Assembly (NCBI GenBank): GCA_964519835.1
Contig: CAZFLD010000110.1
Location: 1-10,808, forward strand
DNA from: CAZFLD01 sp964519835
GTDB taxonomy: Bacteria > Spirochaetota > Spirochaetia > DSM-27196 > CAZFLD01
Direction: 5' to 3'
DNA: 10,808 nucleotides
Shown: positions 5,082 through 10,808 of the stretch, piece by piece
Position numbering within the stretch: position 1 is the stretch's first letter
Layout of the letters: the number at the start of each line of letters is the position of its first letter
The notes under the pieces: model-generated
Told to the model about the DNA's origin: nothing
The model's input: the letters and a program-made list of their open reading frames with translations, nothing else
The model's database searches: none
Made by a program: the position numbers and the translations under genes

Positions 5082-6281
5082 CTACTCCTGCAAGCTTATT
5101 TCGAACATCCGTGTAGCGGCGCCGACGCAGTTGATTCTGCCGGAAAGTGATGCCCTCTGGAACCTGGAAACCGAAATCTCGTCGCGTGCCAGCAGCTTGC
5201 CGGCGGTGGCCACGGCCGTCTCGAAGAAGCCCGGCAAGCTCTCGATCGTTTCTCCCCCGAGTACGACAACCTCCGATCTGGCGATGCTCAGATAGTTTGC
5301 CAGGCCGATCCCGAATATCTCCGCCGATCGCCCGACGATTTCGGTCACCAGGGGATCGTCGCTTCGACACGCTTTTGCTATATCGCGAAAATCGAGCGGC
5401 TTGTCGAGGGGGACACCTTGCAAGGTCGAAGGCCTGCCTGCCTGCAGCCCGCGTCGTACCTCCCGTATGATCGCCTCTACCGAGGCGTAGTCTTCGAGAG
5501 TGCCGAAGAGCTCGGAGTCGGTCCCGAGAGCAGCTCGAAAGTCAATGATCATGTTGCCGATGACTCCCGTGAAGTCGCGGGATTCGTTGGAGGGCTCCGA
5601 CGGAGAGGTCCTGCTCGCACCGATTCCATAATCGGCATGGATATGCGCGACCGAGGCGGAACCCCGGCCTACCCCGAACCATTGCTCGCCCAACGCCATA
5701 GCGCGGGAATGATTCTCGAGAACGACACGCATACCGGTATCTCGAGCGATAAGCCGGCAGATCGGAACGTTTTTCCACGCGCGAATATTGGCGTGCCGAG
5801 GAGCCAGGATAATGCCGTTGTCCTTGTCGAGTGGACCAAAGGTGGAAATCCCCACGCCGATTGGCATAAGGCTTGTATCGATGGGCGACGCCACGAACGA
5901 GGTCACGGCTTCGATTACCTGCTCCGCGTCGGTACCGTCATCGTACCAGATATCGTTTTCCCGAATTATTTTGCCTGTCAGATTCATCAGGATCATCGCG
6001 AGACGGTCGCGGGAGATGCTGACGCCGTAGGCGACAATGTGACTTCCGTCCACCGAGAATAGAGTCGGCTTTCGTCCGCCCTTTGATTCGCCGTGTGCCT
6101 CCCGTTTGATCAGTCCCTCTTCCATCAGCTCGTGCAGCAGACGCGAAATGGTCGTGACCGACACATCAAAAACGATGCTCAGATCCTTGATGGAAATCGG
6201 GGCGCGCTTCCTGACTTCGGCAAAGAGGGAACGCTTGTCGACGCTTGTTCGTCCCGCGGGGATCACGTAGCCGGCGTTCAC
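5082..6281 (-). CDS. ROK-family transcriptional regulator (NagC/XylR-type)
   Basis: A 399-residue ROK repressor-like protein: N-terminal winged helix-turn-helix (about 14-62; KDLSIVFDVSVTTISRLLHE as HTH, GGRKPTLFSVD as wing end) and a C-terminal sugar-kinase-like fold with GVGISTFGPLD (about 142-152) and VVLGGETI near the end. Kinase and zinc residues are degenerate. The usual END-A-N catalytic motif reads ENHSRA (189-194), so the Asp is replaced by His. The GHM zinc-site His is Asn (GNM, about 242-244). The normal CxCGxxGC motif before LExYAS has no cysteines. It should therefore sense a sugar without phosphorylating it. GTG at 6281 overlaps the permease stop (GTGA); the frame stays open to 6578, but that part is antisense to permease coding. 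The operator is probably upstream of the operon, outside the window. Confidence 0.9.
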   Translation of the reverse strand: MNAGYVIPAGRTSVDKRSLFAEVRKRAPISIKDLSIVFDVSVTTISRLLHELMEEGLIKREAHGESKGGRKPTLFSVDGSHIVAYGVSISRDRLAMILMNLTGKIIRENDIWYDDGTDAEQVIEAVTSFVASPIDTSLMPIGVGISTFGPLDKDNGIILAPRHANIRAWKNVPICRLIARDTGMRVVLENHSRAMALGEQWFGVGRGSASVAHIHADYGIGASRTSPSEPSNESRDFTGVIGNMIIDFRAALGTDSELFGTLEDYASVEAIIREVRRGLQAGRPSTLQGVPLDKPLDFRDIAKACRSDDPLVTEIVGRSAEIFGIGLANYLSIARSEVVVLGGETIESLPGFFETAVATAGKLLARDEISVSRFQRASLSGRINCVGAATRMFEISLQE

Positions 6282-7147
6282 CCCTTCACTCCTCCGGCGG
6301 TCAGTCCGCTTATGAAGTACCGTTGCAGAAAGATAAAAAGAAGGACGATCGGAATCGTCACGGTGACCGATGCAGCCATCATCTCGTTCCAGTAGGTTGA
6401 AGTAGTCGAGGCGTAGTTTCGGAGTCCAACCGCTATGGTCCTGGTGCTGGAATCGGTCAAGGCGCTGGCAAAGAGGACCTCCTGCCAGCCCAGCAGAAAC
6501 CCATAAATCGCAACCGCGGTTACTCCGGGAAGCGTCAGGGGCAGAATGATCTTCCGGATAGCGGCGATGTACCCGCATCCATCGATAAAGGCAGCCTCTT
6601 CCAACTCTTTGGGAATCGTCTCGAAGAACCCCTTCATCATCCAGATTGAAAAGGGAAGTGTAAACGCCAGATACGTGATAATAACGCCCTGATAGGTACC
6701 AACCATCGGCACACGCAGGACTGCACGAATGAACACGTATATCAGGTAAAGCGGCAGCAAGATCAGAAAGTTCGGCATGGTCTGGGCCGAGACCAGGAAG
6801 TGGCCGAAGAGTCTACGACCCCGAAAACGGAACCGGTCCAGTGCATATCCGGCAAAAACGGAGATGACAATGGAGATTGCCGTAGAAATCGATACGATTA
6901 TGAGACTGTTAATGATGTAGTGCAAAAGCGGAACGGTGTCCCACATGCGCACGTAGGTTCCGAAATCGAAGCGAGACGGGAGCAAGCCGCCGCTGGATAC
7001 CTGGATTTCGCTGAGGGGCTTGACCGACGCGATGATCATGTTGAGCAAAGGCAGAATGACGTAGACGGATAGGCCTGCCAGCACGATCCACGGAAGAATC
7101 TTTCCCCAGAGAAGATCCGAAAGGGCCTTTGCCTTGCGCTTTTTCAT
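6278..7147 (-). CDS. ABC sugar transporter permease, MalG-like (CUT1)
   Basis: A 289-residue inner-membrane permease, second subunit of the importer. Membrane segments include about 18-40, 77-101, 116-140, 154-172, 204-226 and 258-275. The cytoplasmic EAA loop that docks the ATPase reads EEAAFIDGCGYIAAIRKI then ILPLTLPG (183-208), with the conserved Gly at 190. The C-terminus FLQRYFISGLTAGGVKG is highly typical of MalG-type subunits. The ATG at 7147 has GGAGT upstream and lies 10 bases after the MalF-like stop. The ATPase (MsmX/UgpC type) is not in this operon and is probably shared from elsewhere. The substrate is likely an oligosaccharide, and sulfated if the neighbouring sulfatases act on it. 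Confidence 0.94.
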   Translation of the reverse strand: MKKRKAKALSDLLWGKILPWIVLAGLSVYVILPLLNMIIASVKPLSEIQVSSGGLLPSRFDFGTYVRMWDTVPLLHYIINSLIIVSISTAISIVISVFAGYALDRFRFRGRRLFGHFLVSAQTMPNFLILLPLYLIYVFIRAVLRVPMVGTYQGVIITYLAFTLPFSIWMMKGFFETIPKELEEAAFIDGCGYIAAIRKIILPLTLPGVTAVAIYGFLLGWQEVLFASALTDSSTRTIAVGLRNYASTTSTYWNEMMAASVTVTIPIVLLFIFLQRYFISGLTAGGVKG

Positions 7148-7157
7148 GCAACGACTC

Positions 7158-8081
7158 CTATAATCCTTCCGCCCGGTAGATCCGCGTCAGCTTCGCTAAT
7201 GCCGTCGCCATGAGTACGAGCGTAACAAGCCACACCGCTCCCATAGCCGACGCCAGCCCGAAGTTCCAGTTCACAAATGCCTGGTTGTAGACCTGGACGC
7301 TGATCACGTTCACCGACGCCGGCGGTCGCTGCCCGATCATGACAAAGACCGTGTCAAATTCGTTGAGTATGCGCAAACCGTTGACCACCAAGAGCACCTT
7401 GAGGATCGGCTTGATGTGTTGGAAGGTCACGTGCCGGAACTTCGTGAACCGCCCACCCCCGTCTATTTCGACCGCTTCGTACAACTCCTGCGGTACCCCC
7501 TTGAGACTCGCGAAAATCATAAGGTAGTGGAATGCCCACCCTTTCCAGACCTGCGCCGTTACCACCGCGGCGAGGGCGTTGGGACCGACCAACCAGAACG
7601 GACGCTCACTGAGAATGCCAAAGAAGTCGACCAGAAGATGGTTCACGAGCCCCCATTCACGCAGGAACATAAACCGCCAACCGATCGCGGAGATAAAGCT
7701 GGGAATTGCCAACGGAATAAGGAAGAGCGTCTGGAAAAAGAGTCTTCCCTTGAACTTCCTGTTCACGACAATCGCCCCGATCAGGCCCAGGCCAAAGTGC
7801 AGAATCTTGGAAATGACGCCGTAACGGATGGTAGTCAGGATGGAACTGTAGAAGGCGGTACCGATTGGATTGGCAGGGTCGAGCACTCGGAAGAAATTTC
7901 GCAGTCCAACGTTATCGGCATTAACCCAATCGAGGATCGTAGTCTGGGTTACGGACTTGGTGGCTATGTAGACCCCCAGCAACATCGGAATAACAAGAAT
8001 AACAAGCGACACAACGATTGCCGGCGACAGCAATCCGAATGCAACTCGACTGCTCGATGCCCGAAACTGTTTTGTCCTCAT
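7158..8081 (-). CDS. ABC sugar transporter permease, MalF/UgpA-like (CUT1)
   Basis: A 307-residue permease, first membrane subunit of the importer. Segments include about 17-40, 86-106, 115-135, 168-190, 226-248 and 275-297. The EAA loop reads YEAVEIDGGGRFTKFRHVTF (201-220) followed by QHIKP; the acidic-Asp-Gly core is kept, though the region before the final Pro is less standard than in MalF. The short N-terminus without the long periplasmic P2 loop of E. coli MalF is the usual form outside enterobacteria. The ATG at 8081 overlaps the stop of sulfatase 2 (ATGA), with GGAGG about 11 bases upstream. The tight coupling of sulfatase 2 to the transporter supports a shared substrate. Confidence 0.94.
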   Translation of the reverse strand: MRTKQFRASSSRVAFGLLSPAIVVSLVILVIPMLLGVYIATKSVTQTTILDWVNADNVGLRNFFRVLDPANPIGTAFYSSILTTIRYGVISKILHFGLGLIGAIVVNRKFKGRLFFQTLFLIPLAIPSFISAIGWRFMFLREWGLVNHLLVDFFGILSERPFWLVGPNALAAVVTAQVWKGWAFHYLMIFASLKGVPQELYEAVEIDGGGRFTKFRHVTFQHIKPILKVLLVVNGLRILNEFDTVFVMIGQRPPASVNVISVQVYNQAFVNWNFGLASAMGAVWLVTLVLMATALAKLTRIYRAEGL

Positions 8082-9514
8082 AACCCAGTGTTCCTCCGGA
8101 AAAACTGCTCGGCCAGCGCCGTTGCAAGTGCATCCTGCACCGACCGGAGTTCTTCATGACCTGCCAGGTTCGTCATCTCCCAGGGATCTTCTTCCAGGTC
8201 GTACAGCTCATCGATATCGCCCATCGGATCGTGCACGTATTTGTACCGGCCGTCAAAGACCATCTTTCGCCGGCCCTCGGCTTCCCGTCTTTGACCCGAT
8301 TCAAGAAGCGCCGGCCTGCCCGTGGCATGCTGTTGCCGCCGATAGTCCTCCATTGTGTAGAGCGGCTCCCCGGCTCCGTACTCCGAAAACACATAAGAAC
8401 GAGCCGGATCGCCGGCACAGAGCGGCAGGGCGACTCCCTCGAAGGCTGCGGTCTCCGGGATGCCTTGCAGACGGAAGAGGGTGGGGAGAACGTCGATAAG
8501 GCTAACGGGACGATGCTCAACGTATCCTGGAGTTCCACAACCTGGGCCGGCAATAATCAGCGGGACCCGAGTCAGGGCGTCAACAAAGACGCCACCTTTG
8601 GCTATTAATCCATATTCGCCCGCGAAGTCCCCGTGATCGGAGGTGAACACAACGATTGTTCGCTGTTCGAGACCGGCGGAACGAATGGCCCGCCTAATCC
8701 GTCCAACTGCTTCGTCAATAAAGGCGATCATGCCGTAGTAGGCCGCCATAAACGCGGGAAGCTCGCCTCGATCTACCGAGAGAATCGAAGACAGCAGGCG
8801 CATGCGCTCGGGTTTGTCTTTTAGACCTACCTCCGTATTGCGTGGCAGCAGCGGGGCGGCTTGGAGACATTGACAAAAGAACCTCTCGGGGACCTCATAG
8901 GGCGGATGCGGATCCGGAAATGAAACCCACAGAGCAAAAGGCTCGCCGCGATGATCGTGCAGAAAACGCTCGGCCTGAGCCCCTATGACACCAGTGGCGT
9001 AGCTATCTTCGTCGAAGCTTGTGGGCGTAGCAGCGTAGTCGTGTCCCGGAGCATGGACAACACGGCGCTCAGCATGGGCCGCATCGATCGATTGCGCCGG
9101 CCGTACCCATTCCATTCCTCGGGTCTTGCCGTCCTTCTCTCTGCCGGTGTGACCGAGCTCACACCACACGTCGAAACTCTCTTCTGCATCCCGTTCGCTA
9201 AAGCAATGGTTCTTGCCAATGAGGCCCGTCGTATAGCCTCGGTGTTTCCACTCGGCGAAGGCATGTGGAAGCGACTCCGGCTTCAGGCGTTTATTGGTCA
9301 TGCAGCCATGTGTGCTCGAGTACATCGACGTCCAGAATCCGATCCTCGACGGCACACAAAGGGGATGGGCGGCATAGGCAGCGTCGTATCGAACACCACT
9401 TTGTGCCAACTCGTCGATGTGGGGAGTCCGGCAAGGATTCAGTTCATATGGAGATAGAGCCTTGGCTTTTAGTTCATCGCACATGATCACGACGACGTTA
9501 TACGACCCGTCCAT
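8078..9514 (-). CDS. Type I sulfatase (S1 family, iduronate/N-sulfoglucosamine-like group), cytoplasmic
   Basis: A 478-residue sulfatase clearly distinct from sulfatase 1 despite equal length. The formylglycine precursor is Cys53 in CVPSR (53-57), the classic CxPSR form. Metal and catalytic elements are Asp13 in MCDEL (the second Asp is Glu14), Lys101 and His103 in GKNHCF, His203 in DPHPPY, Asp293-His294 in TSDHGD, and Lys306 in IAKGG. The C-terminal LYDLEEDPWEMTNLAG is typical of the iduronate-2-sulfatase/heparan-sulfatase-like branch, but that does not fix the substrate. The N-terminus MDGSYNVVVIMCD is not a signal peptide, so it is cytoplasmic. The ATG has AGGA eight bases upstream. It lies directly between the binding protein and the permeases, inside the transporter operon. 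Confidence 0.95.
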   Translation of the reverse strand: MDGSYNVVVIMCDELKAKALSPYELNPCRTPHIDELAQSGVRYDAAYAAHPLCVPSRIGFWTSMYSSTHGCMTNKRLKPESLPHAFAEWKHRGYTTGLIGKNHCFSERDAEESFDVWCELGHTGREKDGKTRGMEWVRPAQSIDAAHAERRVVHAPGHDYAATPTSFDEDSYATGVIGAQAERFLHDHRGEPFALWVSFPDPHPPYEVPERFFCQCLQAAPLLPRNTEVGLKDKPERMRLLSSILSVDRGELPAFMAAYYGMIAFIDEAVGRIRRAIRSAGLEQRTIVVFTSDHGDFAGEYGLIAKGGVFVDALTRVPLIIAGPGCGTPGYVEHRPVSLIDVLPTLFRLQGIPETAAFEGVALPLCAGDPARSYVFSEYGAGEPLYTMEDYRRQQHATGRPALLESGQRREAEGRRKMVFDGRYKYVHDPMGDIDELYDLEEDPWEMTNLAGHEELRSVQDALATALAEQFFRRNTGL

Positions 9515-9557
9515 TTGAGGTTCCTAAAATAAAAGTTTGTCCGAGGAAGACTATAAG

Positions 9558-9590
9558 GGCAGACAGGCCGGAACGCCCGACCTGTCCGCC
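9558..9590 (-). promoter_or_regulatory. Strong intercistronic RNA stem-loop after the binding-protein gene
   Basis: On the minus-strand transcript, bases 9590-9577 pair with 9571-9558 in a 14-bp stem with a five-base loop (9572-9576). Two of the 14 pairs are G-U on this strand and would be A-C mismatches on the other, so the structure suits a minus-strand RNA. It begins seven bases after the stop of the solute-binding protein and has no T-run, so it is probably not a full terminator. Similar hairpins after malE-type genes block 3' decay and give more binding protein than permease. Confidence 0.65.
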
Positions 9591-9596
9591 ATAAAA

Positions 9597-10808
9597 CTAA
9601 TCGGTCACAAAGGAGGCGTTGGCCTCGGCCACCGCCCTGTCGAGCAGTGCCTGCAGCTCGGATCGCGAAACCGGGCCCTCGCTTGCGCGTGTCAGAGCGC
9701 TCTGAATCGCCTGAGCCACAATGTTCAGACTCGGCTGGAAGTAAGGCACACGCGGCATCGGGGTCAGGTGGTTCTCCGCGACAAAGAGCGCGTCGGTCAA
9801 AATGGGGGTCAGATCGTCGGGACCAAAGGCGTTTTTGACGGGCGGAAGCGAGGAGAACGCCTGGTTGATCATTCCGTTGACGTCCTGCTGCGAGACGAAC
9901 TTCAGAAAACTCAGCGCTTCGTCCTCGTTTTCGGTCGATCGCAGAATGCCGATGTTTGTCCCGCCCACATGGCCGGTCGCCGGGTGGCCGTCAGGGTACA
10001 CGTCCTGCCTGCCGGGCCAAATGTAGGGCAAGGGAGCGACTCCGTAGGACCCTGCGACCTGCGACTCATCCAACCTCACCATAAAGCCGGAGTCGGCAAT
10101 CATACTCGCTACCACGCCGTTGGCGAAGGCATTGACCATGTCGTCCTGATTCCATTCGGCGGCGACAGGAGGGCTGATCTGATACTCGGACACAAAACGA
10201 GTGAGGAACTCCAAGGCGTCGACGCCTTCTTCCGAATTGTGCTGAACGTTCCCGTCTTCGTCGAGAAAATCTACGCCGCGCTGAAACATCAGCGGCAGAA
10301 ACACTTTCCAGCTCTGAATGGGGCGGCCGTAGAGTCCATAGCCCCAGCGATCAGTTGTGCCGTCGCCATCCGTATCGGCGGTAATGCCTTGCGCCAGATC
10401 TATGAACTCGTCCCAACTAGCCGGTATCTCCGTTGCGCCGACCTCAGCGAACATCTCGGTATTGTAGAAGAGCAAGCCGTTCACGATGGTGAGGGGGATG
10501 GACACCGGGTCTTTGTTTGCCTCGCCCACGATAAAATCCGCCTCCAGGAATTGATCCCAGCCGCCGATCTGCTCGAGTCGAGCAGGAGTCAGCGGCAGCA
10601 TTCCGCCCGCCGCCGAGAAGCCGATCGACATGTTGTTGCCCATTCCGCTTACGTCCGGACCACCACCAGCCGTCATGGCCGTAAGGAGCCGGGTTTGCAG
10701 GTCTGCCCAGGGCACCATCTCGAACTCCACGGCAACACCCGTCTCTTCAGCGAATACGTCTGCGAGCTCGGTCCAAACCTCGTTTACCTGACTCTCAGTA
10801 GCAAGCGG
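9597..10808 (-). CDS. ABC sugar-binding protein, family 1 (CUT1), 5' end outside the window
   Basis: The visible 403 residues are the body and C-terminus of a family 1 extracellular solute-binding protein that delivers sugar to the MalF/MalG-like permeases. The frame is open to the window edge (visible start PLATESQVNEVW, ELADVFAEETG), so the GTG at 10730 is internal and the signal peptide lies outside. Family marks are VPWADLQTRLLTAMTAGGGPD, NGLLFYNTEMF, IPASWDEFIDLAQ, TDRWGYGLYG, ATGHVGGTNIGIL and the C-terminal helices with NAFGPDD. DTDGDGTTD (about visible residues 145-153) forms an EF-hand-like Asp-rich loop that could bind calcium. It is the first visible gene of the operon and is followed by a stabilising hairpin. 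The ligand is unknown; sulfated oligosaccharide is inferred from context. Confidence 0.93.
   Translation of the reverse strand, partial: PLATESQVNEVWTELADVFAEETGVAVEFEMVPWADLQTRLLTAMTAGGGPDVSGMGNNMSIGFSAAGGMLPLTPARLEQIGGWDQFLEADFIVGEANKDPVSIPLTIVNGLLFYNTEMFAEVGATEIPASWDEFIDLAQGITADTDGDGTTDRWGYGLYGRPIQSWKVFLPLMFQRGVDFLDEDGNVQHNSEEGVDALEFLTRFVSEYQISPPVAAEWNQDDMVNAFANGVVASMIADSGFMVRLDESQVAGSYGVAPLPYIWPGRQDVYPDGHPATGHVGGTNIGILRSTENEDEALSFLKFVSQQDVNGMINQAFSSLPPVKNAFGPDDLTPILTDALFVAENHLTPMPRVPYFQPSLNIVAQAIQSALTRASEGPVSRSELQALLDRAVAEANASFVTD

Noticed and set aside
5418..6062. 214-residue plus-strand open frame inside the ROK gene
   Set aside because: It is a shadow of well-supported ROK coding on the other strand. 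The same applies to the plus-strand frames at 2857-3339, 3540-4007, 7416-8159 and 8951-9457.
6282..6578. N-terminal extension of the ROK gene (99 residues, from 6578)
   Set aside because: It is antisense-frame noise inside the MalG-like permease coding region, its composition is unlike a protein domain, and the GTG at 6281 gives a normal ROK length with a GTGA overlap.
1..10808. tRNA or rRNA genes, CRISPR arrays, cobalamin or other riboswitches, IS elements
   Set aside because: None was recognised on either strand: no regularly spaced repeats, no transposase motifs, and no B12-box-like element before the UroD-like gene.

Overview
The window joins two unlike regions. Bases 1-2510 hold a cluster of small toxin-antitoxin (TA) modules with a poorly coded stretch after it. 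Bases 2512-10808 hold a seven-gene minus-strand operon for uptake and catabolism of what looks like a sulfated carbohydrate. GC content is moderate to high. A CUT1-type ABC sugar importer with a ROK regulator, two S1 sulfatases without signal peptides, and no SusC/SusD or TonB parts argue against Bacteroidota. They fit a saccharolytic, probably anaerobic bacterium such as a spirochaete, or another lineage rich in ABC importers and sulfatases. This assignment is an inference from gene content only; there is no rRNA or marker gene here.

TA region. (1) A Phd/YefM-type antitoxin and a RelE/ParE-type toxin lie on the plus strand with a 4-base GTGA overlap. (2) A HigA-type XRE antitoxin lies on the minus strand. 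Just upstream of it is the decayed remnant of its HigB toxin: both ends of the toxin are recognisable but in different frames, with the middle missing and no start codon. (3) A ribbon-helix-helix antitoxin and a PIN-domain toxin (VapBC-like) lie on the plus strand, again overlapping by GTGA. This pair has a good promoter whose -35/-10 spacer holds a perfect inverted repeat and whose predicted transcript starts at or beside the ATG (probably leaderless). Bases 2151-2511 contain a split 16-bp inverted repeat, a short GC-rich hairpin and perhaps the C-terminal remnant of an unknown gene, but no convincing intact gene.

Sulfated-glycan operon, in transcription order from right to left: a sugar-binding lipoprotein/periplasmic protein (5' end outside the window), a strong intercistronic RNA hairpin, sulfatase 2 (CVPSR), permease 1 (MalF-like), permease 2 (MalG-like), a ROK-family regulator, sulfatase 1 (CAPAR) and a UroD-like (MtaA/CmuA-type) protein. 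Apart from the 82-base hairpin gap, genes overlap by 4 bases or are 3-23 bases apart, so they are probably co-transcribed. The transporter ATPase, the sulfatase-maturing enzyme and any glycoside hydrolase are not in the window. The simplest reading is that a sulfated oligosaccharide is imported intact and desulfated in the cytoplasm. The ROK protein would sense a released sugar. The UroD-like protein may do a corrinoid- or methyl-transfer-type reaction, possibly on a methylated sugar, but its substrate cannot be read from sequence.
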